35,784 nucleotides of DNA, taken from the NCBI GenBank assembly GCA_003140895.1, contig PLLH01000011.1, forward strand, positions 6,388 through 42,171, given 5' to 3'. Positions 10,001-25,000 of this stretch are shown one piece after another; the stretch's first letter is position 1, and each line of letters begins with the position of its first letter. The notes under the pieces were generated by a model, which was not told where the DNA came from, did not search any database, and saw only the letters and a program-made list of their open reading frames with translations. Source of the stretch: Elusimicrobiota bacterium. Lineage in GTDB: Bacteria > Elusimicrobiota > Elusimicrobia > F11. Both the position numbers and the translations under genes were made by a program.

Positions 10001-13000
10001 CAAAGAAAAAATCAGATCAGGACGCTCTCATTCGCCAGAGCCAAGAGAGGATGCGGCAACTTCTTCGTGACATTCGGACGGGCGGCGTGAAGGCGCAGTG
10101 GAACGCCTTCGTCGAGCTTCGGACGGTGTTGCTTGAGTTGAAAGCGAAAGGTGTGTCTGCGACTTTCTCGCCTGAGACGCTGAAAGAATTAAGAGACATT
10201 CAGGCGAAGCTCAAAGCGAGCAAAACGAAACCGTCGGCACCGGCTCTCGTTCCTGTTGAGGTGAAGCAGGCGGAAACAACCTCCGTTACTGTTCCAGCGA
10301 ACGCTGTCCCAGCGAACGCTGCCCCAGCGAACGCTGTTCCAGGGGACACACTGGCTTCCTGGACGCGGATTCTTTGGAAAACTGCCGTTGTCGGCGTCTT
10401 GTTGTTGACGGCGTTTCTTGTGGTGACCTACGCGCCCGGTTATGTGAGAGGCGTTCTTCAAGCCACGGATCTCACGTATTGGGGGTCCTCCAAAAATATT
10501 TTAACGGCGGCCGCGTTCATCCCGCAGGGATTTCAATTGGCCGGAGCCCGGCTCACGTATCTCACGGTTCGTTTTATTCTGGTTGTTTTTGAAGCCGCCT
10601 ACCGAACATTGTATGCCGTGGCGCGCCGAACGATGAATATCTCCGGCGGAATTCGCTACAAAGATGAAGAAGGCAAACTGCATCAAGATGGGGTTGAAGT
10701 TGATTTTCTTTCAACGGAGGATGAACTTCAGCGGTCGCTCCACCAGAGATTTCAAATTGATTCAAAGGAATTAAACGGGTTTAGCCGCGCTCAGCTGCTT
10801 CGCCTTTATTTCAAGCTGGATTCAGAAGACACGCGCCGGGCGGACGCTCAGCGGGCCGAGGTCAAAGCGCAAGCCGAGAAGAACCGGTCCGCCCAACCCT
10901 TCCTGGCTCATGTTTATTGGTTTCCCATCCACTTCCCGCTTCATTTACTTGTTTTTCTTCGGGACTATTTCTTTGAAACGGATTTAAAGAGAGCGGCGTA
11001 TCTTCGTTCCGGGCGGTTCCTTAATCATTTGGGCCATGACGCGGCGGCTCAAACCTTGGTCCGGGCGGCGATACAACAAGTGAAAGAAGAAAAGCAGAGC
11101 GTTGGAATAGCCCAAGCCTGGGTCGTGTGGTTCAGCCGCACCAATGTGGCGCTGGCGGGGTTGGGAGGCTATCTCTATCGACGTATCCGGATCACGATCT
11201 TCGGCGCCCTCGGCGGATGGATCTTGGGCGGAATCGCGTATGCCATTCCACAGATCGCTTACGTTAATGCGGATGGTTGGATTCGCCGCCTCCTGCCTCC
11301 ATTGCCGAATTCAAACGTTCTTTATCGTTATGTAAGCCTGTCCCTCAACCATCTGTCGTTTAACGTCGTGTCCATCACGAGCACCTTTTTCACGGCGTTC
11401 GGCTTGCAGTTTGATTCACAAGTGCGGCGCATTCATAAGGCTGTGATGACTCGCCTCGCCGCAGATATGGGAGCTTCTTTGGACTACGATGCCCTCCACA
11501 GTGAACTGCTAAACCTCATGACCCAAGTTCGAGAAGCGAAAAGAGGGTCCGAAATAAAACCGATCGCAGATCGCCTCTCCAACATCCGGGGAATGATGGA
11601 CGCGCGAAAGAATATGAAGTGGTGGAATTTGCGGCGTTTCTCGTTGGGGCAATTTTCAGAGGGAGAATCCGCCGCTTTAAAAGCGCAAATGTTCGAACTG
11701 ACGAGCGTGATAAGCCGGCGCCTTCCCAGTCCCCTATCGCTGAATTCGGAGGCGTCGCAAAAGGTTTTCGAGCAAGCCCCTTCGCTATTTTCAATGACGG
11801 TGTTGAAGGCGTTTTGGGCGGACATTAAAACGTTGAGCTTCTGGTGGACCCTGGCCAAATCCATGACGGGGATGTGGACGTTGGGAGCGGAAATCTCGAC
11901 GGTGGTGGAATTGGCCGGCGATCTCGGCTATAGCGCCGGAACCATCACCGGGGATGGCGAGGCGGGGCGATGGTTCGGGCACAACGCCGCCAATTTGCTC
12001 GAAGGAGAAAACGATTCGGCTATGTCTTTGATGGGCGATTTGCAACGGTTCACATTGGGAGCTGCCGGCTTTATCTCTGCTCCGGCGCACAGGGAACTCG
12101 TGAAGGAGTCCCCTGTGAATCCGGAGAAGACGGCCAAAGCGGTTCCGGTTCAGAAGGACGAGGAGCAAAAAGAGGACGCGCCGCAACCCAAAGAAGGAAA
12201 GAAAGCGGGGAAGAAAGAACCGCAAAAAGAAAAAGAATTGGTTCCGGTGGCGTTTGAAAAATACACCTGGGTTGATGAACGCGCCCGCGTGTCGGGAGCC
12301 AAATGGGCGTTGATGGCGAAGTCCATGGAAATCAACGGGCGCGACGTGATGGAAAAAACGGGCGTCCCCGTTGAGTTGCCGGACCTTCCCAAGGATCCGT
12401 TCGGCATGCCGATCGCTTTGGTGAACGCGGCGGGCCGACCTCTCGCCGAACAGGATCTCGATCCGGCCGATATCTTTTTCCAGTTCACGGATGGAACCCA
12501 AGTTGCAATGAAAGAGGCGTCGTTCGATGCGGGGACCGAGTCTTACTCTCCGCCGGCGGGGAAGAAGTTCGTCCCTCTTCTATTGCCCTTGGACAAAGAA
12601 CTGAATTATCGGGACGCCGATGGACGAGCGCTCCGCGACCGAAGCGGCCGCCTCTTGCCTCAGACGGGGTTCCGGCCTCTTGGGAAGGACATGAATGACC
12701 GGTCCGTTTATTGGATGGACCTGGACGGCCGCGTCACCGCCGCGTATCCGGAAGGAAAAGTGGCCAAACCCGTTAATCCTCTGACGGGAAACGAGGTGTT
12801 GCTGGAGCCCGATCTGGCCGGGGCGAAAAAGGCCGCGGATCAGGCGCAGACGGATTTTATACGGGCGAAGAACAAACTGACCGTCATCGAGCGGCAAATG
12901 GCGGATCAAAAATCCATCGCGTTTGAAGTGGACGAGGATTTTAACATCGTTCCAAACAAATCGTTTAAATCAAAAGCCGAGCTTCCTCCTCTCGCGTTCT

Positions 13001-16000
13001 ACCGGTTTCCGGCTCCCGGGAAACCGTTGGTTGAATATGATCCTTACCTTGAGCCGGATCGCACGGCGGATATGATTAAAGCCGATGACGGCCATGAAGT
13101 CGTTTTCACTCGTTGGGGCGATACACGGGTTGAGGAGACGGCGAAGAACGCGCAGATTTCCAAAACGGAAGCGATCGGCGCCTGGTCCACCATGGCGACA
13201 CTGGACAGCTTGGACCAGCTCATCACATGGGATGAGGCCCTTCGATACAACCCGATTAATAGCCGTCAGCAAATGACTCAGAAATTTTATTTGGCGCTTG
13301 AGAATCGAGCCACGTTGAGCCCGGACGCCGGGCTTGTTCCTGTTTATATGTTCGTTAAATCGGATGACGGCCGGATCATCCCGATTCCCGATATGAAGAT
13401 AGCTGTTAGGTGGATGGAAAAGGCCAAGATTCCACCGACGCTCATGGCGGCCTTGCTTGGAGACGAACATTTCCTGTTCACGTCGGAAGCCAAATGGGAT
13501 GGCATGGAGCTCATTACCAACGCCTCTCCTCATTTTAAAGAAGCCTGGCTTCAATGGTACGGGAGCATCCGGCAAGCCCCGTACGCCGTCCTCGTTAAGC
13601 CTGATATGAAAGCGCCGAAAGCGTTCGTTTCTCAAATGGAACTCATCAATCAATTTGGGCGCCAGGAGGCGGAGACCTTCCAGAAAGAAGGAGCGGTCCA
13701 GTTGCCGGATGGAACGTGGGCGGTGAAATCGTGCTTGGGATATAAAGTGAATGCCAAAGGAGAAGTGATGGAATGGTTTTCCGATCCTCTTCTTCTTCAC
13801 AAATTTCTTGAAAAGGACGACTTGCTCTATCGGTTGAGCAACGGAGACGTGGTTCCTCTTTATCAGATACCGCTCAATCTCCAGGCCAAAGGGGTGCGCG
13901 TGGTTGAAGTTGTCGATCCCAAGGATAACACGGCGATTCGCTTGGGCAGCGAATGGGAACGAATCACCTATCTCATGGGCCAATCAGTCCGATTGGAACA
14001 GCAGTGGCGGGTTAAAAACGCGCCGGGCGGAGCGATGCCCATGCGAGGCGGACCCAGTGGCGCGCCGCGATTCGACAAAATGGACAATCTGCCTGCCGTG
14101 ATCGGTTCGGCCCCCTCCGGCAAGCACTGGTCCTATGATTGGGAGCCTCGTTTTGAAATGGAATGGATGGGATATCTGAACTTTCTTCAAAAGGCCATTG
14201 AGACGATTCAGAATCCGGGGATGAAAGCGGAGCTCGTTAAAAAATACCGGGAAGCGATGGAGACCCGTTCCTATGACATTCATCCGGCGGCGCATGCCAC
14301 TCCTTACATACCACAGATTCGAGACACGCCAACCCATTTCGTCATTCTTGGATCTCCGGAGCAACGCGTGGCGCAGAGTTGGAAAGAAATAAGCGCTCTT
14401 CAGAGGACGGCTTACATGGAGGACCTGAAACGGACCGGCGGTGGAAAAATCATCGTCCCCGGTGGAAAGCAACTCGATGCCATTGAGCGCTATCAGGACG
14501 ACGCGCGTTCCATATCGGAGGAGATGACGAAGGTGATGGATCTTCTGGCCCTGAAAAACCAAGATCCGAAACAAGTGAAAGAACGCCGCGCAACGCTTCA
14601 GAATCTTAAAAAGGAATTTGCCTCGTTGGATAAGAAAATAAACATGGAAACCGTCGCCTATAACAAAACGACCGAAGCGTGGGCCAAGAAATACAAGAAC
14701 CGGGCGCATATATCGAAAGGAAATATGGATCCACCGGGGATTGAGCGGTTTCAGGGTAGCCAAGAGCGCTATGCGGCCGCACGCAAAGAACAGAAGGAGT
14801 ATTTTGAGAGGACGGCACAACTCAGGCAACAAGCGGCCAAGAATGCCAGAGATAAAACATGGTTCGAGAACCAAATGAAAAAATCCGCCAAGGACGACAC
14901 CTATATCGATGCCGATGGAAGCCGGGTGGTCCTGATCACGCCGTTTAAAGAGGCGATTCGCGGCGAAGACCGCGCCAAGACGCAAACCGTCCAGGGAGGA
15001 GAGCGGTTGGTGATTATGGCGCAGATGCTGGCCGGCGAACCATTGAATATCCGCCGGCAGATGAAGGTCGGCGACAACGATCCCTCGCATGCCAAAACGT
15101 TTCTTGAGACGATCGAGGCCCATCGGGCAGCGAAAAAAGAATATCTCAAAATGGCCGAGGGAAAAATGGCCGCGGAACCCGAAGGCGCGCGGAAGACGGT
15201 CATGAGAAACTATAAAGAGGCAGTGGAACGAGATGAAAAATCATTCACGTTGACTCAGGGCGGCGTCAGAAATACGTGGGCCGTGAGTCGGGGCGGCGCC
15301 ATTCATGAAATGATCGATCCCAAAGACCCGTTGAATCCGATCGTTTATTTTGAAACGGTCGACGCAGCGAAGGCCGTTGAAAAGGCGTTTATCTCGTCGT
15401 CAAAGAAACGGTTGTACGACAATCCTCCGCCCAATGAACGGGCGGAAATTGATATCAGCTTAAAGGCGGCTCAGACGGATAACGTGGTGTCCTATCGAGA
15501 AGACGGCAAGAAAGATGGGCGGATTCACATATGGGCGCTTTTCCCAAGTATAAAGGACGCGGAAAAGAATAGAGATGAGAAGCTGGCCCAATTGAATAGC
15601 GCTCGAACGAGGAGCGCCGCCGGCGTGGACAGCATCATTGTCTACGACGTTGATCCGAAGAGCGGAGAAACAAAACTTATTACCGAGGCCGCGGAGGTTC
15701 AGAAGCGAGTCTCGGAGCTGGCGTCACTTAAGAGTTCGTTGGCCCGGCGATATCAGGAGCGTAAGGCCAATCCTGCGGCCGATCCCAATGCGCCCTCATT
15801 GGTTAAGTTGGCTTCGGCGCTGCAGGAAGTGGATCGGGGGATCTATTGGAAAGACGGCCATCAATTCGTCGTTCAGTATGGATTGAAACAAGCTTCGGAG
15901 AATTTTGCCCGGCGTCTTGATGACTACAACAAAGTGTGCGGCAAAGAAGGCCGGGAGCGCCAATTTTCTTTACTGGATACGCAAGATCGCCCTATCGGCA

Positions 16001-19000
16001 CCGTCCTGACGAACGGACATGTTTATTTAACGACCTTGGCGAGAGTGGTTGAAACCAATCCGGACGGGACGACTGAAGTGGAGCTTAAAACATACGCGGG
16101 GCGTTCTCCTCCGACGGACAAAGAGAAGGGAAACCTTGTCGGCGTGTCATTGGAACGGGTCGATGCTCAGGAGCGGGTCCGTAGCCAAATCTCGGGACCT
16201 TTGAATGAGAACGGAGAGTTTGTCCCTCTGTTCTACACGAAAAATAATTTTTCCGGGCCGCTGGCCTTGGGAAAACAGCCCGCCAAAAGCCAAACGTACC
16301 ATTATCGGCCGGAGATGGCAGATTCTGATTATACGAAGCACCCCGAGTTGTATCTGGATAAGTCTCATGTCGTGGAGCGGACCAAAGACGGGGGGGCCAT
16401 CAACGAGCAGATGAGCGCGTTGGGAGCCGTTTGGAGAGAAGTGAAGGATGGCCGCGGCCGGAAAACCCGCACGATCGAAGGACGTTACGACCCCACTGTT
16501 CCGGAGGAGAAAGATCCCTTTAGGCCGTTACGGGAGATTCGTTCGGAGTACGAGGACGCGGATTACGCGGCTCTTAATATTCCATCCAAATCATCCGTTG
16601 TCGACGTGGACTCTGAGCGGTCTCTGGGGTGGTCAAGAATCCTCACCTCGTATGACGAGTACATCAAGACCAAAGAAATTAAATATGAGAGGTGGTTGGA
16701 TCAGACAAAGGAACTGACGTGGGAGGTGAAGGATTCGAACGGACAGCTGGTCAGGAAATATAAGCTGGGTCCTGACGGCAAGCCTCTTAATGTCACATTT
16801 TTCGTTTATTCCTTCGACGGGCCGAATACCTACGGGCGCCTGGGGTTGGCGGATGAAGCCTACACGTTTGTCACCGATGAGAACGGATTAATCAAGGGAG
16901 GGATTGATCCGGCCACCTTTAAAGGCGACGTGTCCACTCTCCCGTATTTCGAATACACCGAGGTTGTTGCCGTGGATGGGGTCGGCCCCGACACGCGTAT
17001 TATTTACCGCATCAATACGCGCGGGGAGACGCGCGGGGAGAAGGGGAAGGACTTTGAGCATAAGCAGGAAGTCAAAAGCGGCTCCGGCGATCTCGTTGAA
17101 ATTCACACCGGCCAGCGTATTAACGGCAACACGGCGTTCATCCCTCAGAAAATCACCTTCAACGATTATGATTACGGACGAGACGGATACGGGCGCATCG
17201 GCGTGACCCATCTTTCCCGCACCTTCGCCGTCCGCTTTAACAACGGGCACACGGGCCATACGTTCAATCTGGCCACGTTGCATTTTGATGAAGGGGCGCG
17301 CGTGATCGGTTTTGATGAGAACGGGCAAATGACGCGCCAATGGTCCATGAAAGACGGCAATGAGTTCAAGGATGAGGCGGGGACCGTGATTCCCCGCTCC
17401 GCGTTGTGCTCTCTCCCGCTTCAGAAGAATGTTTCGCGGATCGCGATTGTTGATCCGGATGGGGTTCTTTTCTACGAGTTGACCCTGCAGGAAGAGTCTC
17501 ATATCGACAAGATCGCGGGGAACGGTGACCTCACCTATAAGCGCGACGCCTTCAAATACGTTTTCGATCCAGAACATGGGTATCGTTGGCGTCGCGTTGT
17601 GCAGTCCCAGTTTAGAGACACCATTCAACAGGGGCATCGCACCGTGTCCGTGAATCTTAAAACCGGAGAAGAATCGAACGTCGCGTATGACCCCGAGAAA
17701 CGCATGAAGGCGGGGACCGCTTCCTCTTCAAGCCGACCGTCTTCTCTCATCAGCCGCGGGACGAACAACGTTCTTGAAGACGTGGTTCCGGAGAGGGAAG
17801 GCCTGATGCGCAGTCCCTATTTGCCGGATCTGCCAGAGCGATATTGGCGCGTGTTGAGGGTCAACAGCAAAAACCGCGAAGGCGCGGTGTCTTACTCGGG
17901 GCGACGCTGGGTGGACGTGTCGGGAGAGACCGTGGTGGAGGTGGTCGACAAAGGATCCGAAAATGGAGAGCTGCGCCAGCATGTGTCATTCCACGTGTCG
18001 GATATGGACGAGGTTCCCTATAAGAAGATGCGTCTTAACCCCGGCGTGAATGCGTTTGATGAAATGTCGTTCGCGGCGAACAACGGGAAAGGCGAACCCG
18101 TCGATCTCACCGATAACGATACCCGGTTCATCTATTTTTATGTTGACGACCTTCAGATGACGGGCAAACCGCTGGAATCCCTTTCTCTCACCCTGGAAGA
18201 CGCGAACGGCAAGAGCGCCACCATTCGATCAAAAGATGACGGCAAAAACGGCTCACCGCATTTTTGGGACATCGTTGTGGGTCACAAAGACACCATTGTC
18301 GACGGGGAAGGCCGCTCTCGCGCCACTGCGGATATGGTGTCCAATTCCCTTTACGCCGCCAGCCGCGGCCAGGTGTTTGCTGTCCGGGTCAAAGATCTCC
18401 GGGATCATATCGACATCACCCAATTGCGTCCGTCCGCCACGCTGAAAGTGGCGGCGTCCAACGACTTGCCCACCTCTCTTCGCGTCAGCCAAATTTACCG
18501 GGCCAGCCGCGGCGCTGGGGAGACGAACTTTACCGAGAGACAAAGTGAACCGTCAAAACGACTGTCAACTCTGACGTCTTTTGTGGAAGTGGGGCCGTCC
18601 GGTCAAACGGCGTTCCTGGACGAGTCCAAAGAAGGGAAGGAGGGGTATTCCGTTCAGCTGCGCGGAGGAGACAACCGGCTCTTGGGCTATGTGCGCGTGT
18701 ACCGGTTTAAAACACCCAACGGCGTTTTGCAGGAACACCGCCGGCTGATTGTGATCGACCAGGTGGGCCGGTTCCCGTTGGCCAGTTTCGGTTTGGTCAA
18801 GGATTCGAAGGGAACCTACCAGGTTGATCCCAAAGACAAAATCCCGTTCACCGTTTTTGAAGAGGGGGATGATATCTACGTGGTCGAAGAGGATCCGGTG
18901 TCTGTCACGACGCCTCGAACGCGCATCGTGTCGCACTACAAAGCGCGATCATTGGATCCCAGCGTTCCGGTTGAAATGCAGTTCGGAGATTTCAGCCGTC

Positions 19001-22000
19001 TTCCGGCCGTGAGCGAAGAAACATTGCGGAGCACGGCCTACAACCGAATTTTCAACAACGGGTTTATTCAGATTCTTCGCCGCGTGGGCGGCGAAAAGCT
19101 GGGACTCATTTCCATCTCCAACGTCAACGTGTCAGATGCGGAAATCGCCGCCGCCGTCAAAACCTTGGATCTGGAATTGCTGGGCAAAGTGAACGAGAAG
19201 CTGGACAGCGTGGCCAAACCGGTTAACAACGTTGTGATCCCTGAATTTCGTTTGAGCCGGATCTTTTCCGTCTCCGGCGCCATTTTGCTGGCGATGCTCT
19301 CCATCCTTCCGTTGATCCTCATGCAGGCTCTCGCGCGCTATCGGAAGTGGAATGCCGAAAATCAGAAACGAGAAGCGTTGAAGAAGAAGCAAGGAGAGAG
19401 CCGTTTCGCCCTCTACGACGATGCTCTCATGCAGAGAGCGTTGGAACGATTCAATAAAAATGTGATGGATGTCAACGTCCGGCTCAACGAGGACGGTCAG
19501 CCGGTGTTGGTTTCAAGCAATGGGTATATCGAAGGCGCTTTCTTGGGCCACTTGTTTTTAATTTACCTGCTGGCCTTTTCGGCCGAGGTGAGAGCCTATG
19601 GCGACGTTGAGGCGGATCAACGATTGACTCGGCTGGACGACTTCGCGAAGTCGGTATCGAAATATCTTTCCATGAAAGTCGGGCAAGGGTCGGACCCGGG
19701 CGTGGCGAGAACCTATATGGCCGGAAAATTTGAGCAACAGATTTGGAGTCAACTGGAAATCTACCTCTCCTCGTTTGCGGAAAGAATAAGAAACGCCTAT
19801 ATCGACGATTTGTCCCGCGTGGCCGCCGGCACGATGCCGGAGGTTCTCCATAACGGGTCGTTTGAAAATGCATTGGCCGCCATGTATCAAGACGCCCTTC
19901 GTCCTGAAACCGAGCGTGACGATACGCATATCCGCGTTTTTGACGAAGAGAATATGAGAGCGTTTGTCAAAGATCATCGTTTTGAGGAAGTTCCCGGGGC
20001 GTTTATCACGTTGGCGCGCCACCTGGTGAAACTGCTCCCGGCGGTGTGGGGCATACTTGTGTTTCGAGCGGGAGATTTCCTTTTCGCGGGCGTTCCCGTT
20101 CTCCTCTTGTTGACGCTCGTGGGCCTCGTCGCCGCTACCGTTATTATTAACGCGAGAACGGAATATAAGATGATCCGGTCGGCCCGCGTCAGCGATCCAA
20201 TGCAAGGCCGCCTTCGCGCGCTCTTGCCTCTCATGGCTGTCGCGGAATCCGCGTATCTTTGGACCGCCTATGGGAATGCGTCGATGTTTACAACTCTCAC
20301 CCTTTTCATGTTGATACTTCTCATGACGGTTGAGGCCGCGGGGATTCTTTTGCCTCGAAAAGCTATTTTTGGAGGGAACCGCTCTCTCATCGGCGTGGCA
20401 TGGACCTATCACGCTCGGCCCTCGGGCCCCATCGGGTCCACCCGGGCCATCGTTATGGTTTTTGCCGTCACATGGCTCTTCACGTTCGCTTCCATCGCGC
20501 TGGGGTCGACGGTCATTCCGTGGTTTCTGGAGAAATTTACCAACGGCGAGGTGATGAGAGTTCTCCTCGTGTGGACGCTGTTCATTTTGCGTCTGCCGCT
20601 CCTTCATCACGGCGTTAACACCTTGGTTCGATTCGGGTTTTCGGCGCTGGCACCCACTCGTGGAGCCAAGAGAAATCCCAACGCGAAAATCCCCGAGGAT
20701 TACATGATGGCCATCGCGCATATCGGGGGGCAGACCATGGCCTCCAAGAACGTGGTTGATGATTCTTCCATTGGAAAGACTGAGATTGACTTGGCAAAGA
20801 TAAAGAAGACGCTAAAAGAAAAAGGGCGGGACATTGACCATCTGATCCTGGCCCAATTTTCTTCCGTTGACGAATTTGACAAAAGCGATAACCAGGAAAT
20901 GGAAAAGAAACTGAAGAAGATCACGGACATGAAAGATCTCGCCGGTAAGATTGATTTGACTCCTTATCGCCTGAGAACCAAGACGCGTCGCCTGTTGGAT
21001 GGCGTTCTTAACATGGTTGGGAACGGCCAAGAGCCTCAGCCGCAGGAAATCACCATCCTCAATAAGGCGTTGTTGCAGGACATTTATGTGGATGAGCTTA
21101 TGAAGAGCCGTACCACCACAAAATGGGCGGGATCATTTAAGAATTCATTTATTGATCTCTTGAACAAAAATCCACGGGGAAGACAAACGGTTCTATCCGT
21201 CGTGAAATCAGCTTTGAGTGACAAGCGGTTGGCCGTGGATCCACAGGTGTTAAACGATCAACCGGCGCTGTCGAAATTGGTTGAAGGGTGGCTTCTGGCG
21301 TTGTTTGAAGAAGAGGAAGAAGCCGATGAGGGGCGCGGGACGACGTTGTGGAACCTGCGCCAGATGATGGATCCCACGATGCCCGAGGCCCTCAAAGTGG
21401 CTCAGGGGCGCCCGGCGTCCCGGCAGGCGGCGGTTGAATATGGATATCGGATTGAGCGGATGATCATTGAAATTTTGCCGATCGGCGGAAGCAGCATTGA
21501 TACGGCCATGAGTTTTGTTGACTTGGCGGAAGCCGCCGCCGATGAAGGGATTGCCCAGCATATCGTCTTGTACAACGGGTTTAACCAATATGACGCCCAC
21601 AACGATCAATCGAAATCCCCCGAAAAGATTTCGGTCATGAGCGGATCGGAAGTCGGACAGCGGGCCAAGCACGGACTTCTTTTGGCGCACGTGTCTCAAC
21701 GCGGGGATAAGCCGGGTGTTCGAACCTATGTTTGCTACAACCACACGGTGTACGGGCTGAAATCCGCCGGGATGCATGAGATTCTGATGGTTCCGGAAGA
21801 GCTTCCCAAAATGAAATCCATGATCATCACCGATCGGAACGCCAAAGCGCTTAATGTGCGTCAGTTTGTTAAGAAAGATATCCGGCGCGTGATGGAAAAT
21901 CCCAACATCGCCATCATGGTCGCCTCGAGGAATACGACCTATGTGTTGGACGATATGGGGTGGACCTCCTTCGCCATTGAAGGCGGCCACGGGCAGGCGA

Positions 22001-25000
22001 TGCTGGCGATACCGGAGAAGACCGGGACCGGGTGGATGAACATCCAACGCACGGCGTTGTGGGAGTCTTGGAAAGAGCTGGGGGACCCAACCGCGTCTCT
22101 TCGGTCCTTTGTTAATAACACGTCGAACGATTTCGGAATGATTCCCTTTTCACCGAACGCCATCGGCATCAGCGAAGATTATTGGAGCGTCCTCCAACAG
22201 GTGTACACGATGGTTTCATTAGGGTTGGAGCCCGAATTCGCTTTATCAGAAGCGTTGGCTCAAAAGGATCGCGAGAACAAAACGTATGCCGAGTGGAAAG
22301 CCGCTCCGCCGCGGTGGTCCGCCGGAGGATTCCAGGCCACGGAGGCGATCATTAACCAACAGGTCCATGAGTTTGGCCCGACTTCATTCTTTGAGCGGGA
22401 AGTTCGGGCGACCAGTCTGGATCACTATTCGTTGGGCCCGCTCATCTTGTTGGATATTCTTCTGATGCCTCTCGCCATCGTAAACGATCTATCCCCGTTC
22501 GTGGGCGTTTCGCTTCTTTTGTGGATTCCCGGAATCATCTTGAACCAGATTTCCACGTTGAATTCGTGGTTGGCTTACCGTCGATCCATGGGGTTCTGGT
22601 CAGGGACCTCGTTGTGGTTCATGAATCGCATTTCAGATTCAATGCTGTTTCCCTCTCGCGTTGTGCGAGACGCGTTGGCTCAGTTATCGGGCGCGCGCGG
22701 TGTTTCCTATGAATTCAAAATCTCCGGGGCTGGAGGGGGCGGGCCGTGGAGCGCCATCTTCCCGTTCATCAAAACCGTTGAAAAAGGCAATAAGAAAGTC
22801 ACGGGATTTATTTATAAAGAGACGGTACTCCTTGACGGGCCCGATCGAGGGAAAGTAGAACAGCGTATTTTGACTCTGAGAGGCGCACTGGTGAGAATCG
22901 TGGCCGCGAAAGACGCGACCGGCGGGCTTAACGGCAACATGAAGGAAATCCACAGCTTCTTCTGGACGTTTGTGGTGGGGCTGGTTCTCATCGGCGTTAA
23001 CGTGTGGGCGTTGCAGTATTTGGATGCCACCAACGTCTTCATGATGTTATTTTCGCTTTGGTTTTCCGTGGCGGTGGCGTTCGGCCCCATGGTGAAAGAC
23101 GCCAAGAAGGGGAAGATGGTGTGGCGTGGCGCGGGGGATTGGATTTCCAAATTATTGGGGCACGCCCTTGGATTTGGAGCCCTGATGGCGGCCTCGGTGT
23201 CGCTGCTGACGGTGTTCTCAATGCCAATGACTTTGGGGGGCGTTCTGGTGGGCCTCGCCGTGGCGGCGGGGGGCGCGGCCTTTTCTTATTTTGGGCTCCT
23301 TCGTTCCATCAAGGCGCTCGACAAAGCGAAGAAGCTTAGGGCGGTTCGATTTCTGTCTGAAATGCACCGGGGATTTTGGCTGAACTTATTTCTGTTCGGC
23401 TGGTTGGTGTTCGCTCCTTTTCCGGCCGTTTTGCGCTTCGATATTTTGCCTGGAGTTCCGATCGTGTTTACTCCCGGCGGGTTCCTCTGGTCTTTCCTCG
23501 TTCCGTTCATGGTCACGGTTGTTGCGATCATTATGATTGGACGCGTGGTCGCTTGGGTTCAAGGGATCCGTGTTCAGCGTCGACTCGTTGTTCTTTCGAA
23601 TCGCGCTAGGGAGCTTCGCGGTCGGCGCTATTCCGCGGACTCTCTCGTGGACGCTCTCGCGACTCAAACGATCACATTCATCCAACAAGGGTCCTATCGG
23701 ATGGCCAACAAGAATTTGGATGAAATGGAAGAGATTCTTCAATTTGACGAAATACGGAAGGAGCTGATATACCTGAGAAAGGAGATCGTGACGGGCCGCA
23801 TGACCAATGCTTCTCTTCAGGATCTTTGGAAACAAGCGGCGAAAGATTACAACAAAGCCAACTACAAAGAGGCGCTGACCTGCCTGGATCAGATTCTCAA
23901 GATCGCGGGGGTTCCGATGGCCACGGCGGGAGCCATGGGTTTCTGGAAACGGTGGACAAGCAATGTGGTTCACATCGGGCGGATCGAAGGTTTTGTGACG
24001 GCGTTGGTTTCGTTGGGTGTGTTGACTCTGACGTCTCCTCAAGGGCCTCCGGCTTTTCTGCAAATCCTGTTGCCGTTTGTATTCGCCGCTGTTCTCGTCT
24101 TCGCCCTGTTTGTGGCAGGGCATCGGTTGACGGGAGTCCTGGATCCCACCCGGCCTCGGCCCGTCACTGGATGGGCAACCGTTATGAAAGCGTCGCTTGT
24201 TGCCAGCTCCGGACTTATCTCTCTCCCATTTTTGGGGCTGGGCCTCCTGACGCCTCCAGCCATTGGAGTGATCTTCATCGCGCTGGGCGCCCTGGCCGCC
24301 GCTTATGTTCATGGACGGCTGAATCAAATCATTGTTCGACGGGCGTATTCTTCGCCGTCAACTTTGGCTTCCGTTCTGACCGCCCAGATGAGCGCGCTGG
24401 AGAAAGCCAAGCAAGCCGATGATCGCGGCGCCGTTGGAATGGCGTTGGATCAAATCATTGATTTACAGGATTGGGGCGTTCGGGAATTTGGCTTAAGCCC
24501 CTCCTCGGCCCGTTATGACCGGCAGTCCCTGGATCGCCAACTCGCTGTTAATCAACAGGCTGTCGTTGATTGGTTCTTTGTCCTTTTTGATCTTCTTAAG
24601 GGTCGTTCGGGTCAGGAGGAGACAACATTGAAAGCGGTCTTGTCTGTTGGCCAGTCCGGCGCCGAAGGGAGCCTTGATAGGAAGAAGGGCGTGAGGACTC
24701 TGTTTATTCCAAAAGGTTCCGATCGATCGGCCGTCGAAAGAGAAATCAATGATTTGTTGGCTGTTGAGGAGTCCGCTTTGTCTCTCGCCTCCACCAAAAT
24801 TCAGGTTTTGTTGACGGGTTCACTGGAAGGCGCGGCGGAGGACTTTGAGAAACAATTCGCCGGGCGGGGGATGGAATTCTTGAAATCAAGCCGTCTTCAA
24901 AAGCTTCAGTCGGCTGATTTAGGAAAGAGTCTTTTCGGAGACACGTTCAACCGGATCACCTTATTCCGATTGCTCAAACATCGGGATACCGTCATTCCTG

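Noticed and set aside
19558-20721. 387-codon antisense frame inside the giant gene
   Set aside because: It is a shadow of the GC-rich coding frame: Arg/His/Gly-rich composition, no family motifs and no Shine-Dalgarno. Other long antisense frames (4641-5606, 12970-13983, 13984-15123, 23386-24327) were rejected for the same reason.
20660-23580. Cellulose-synthase-type glycosyltransferase in the giant protein
   Set aside because: The topology fits, but no QxxRW, DxD or TED motif could be found, so only an unrecognised module is claimed.
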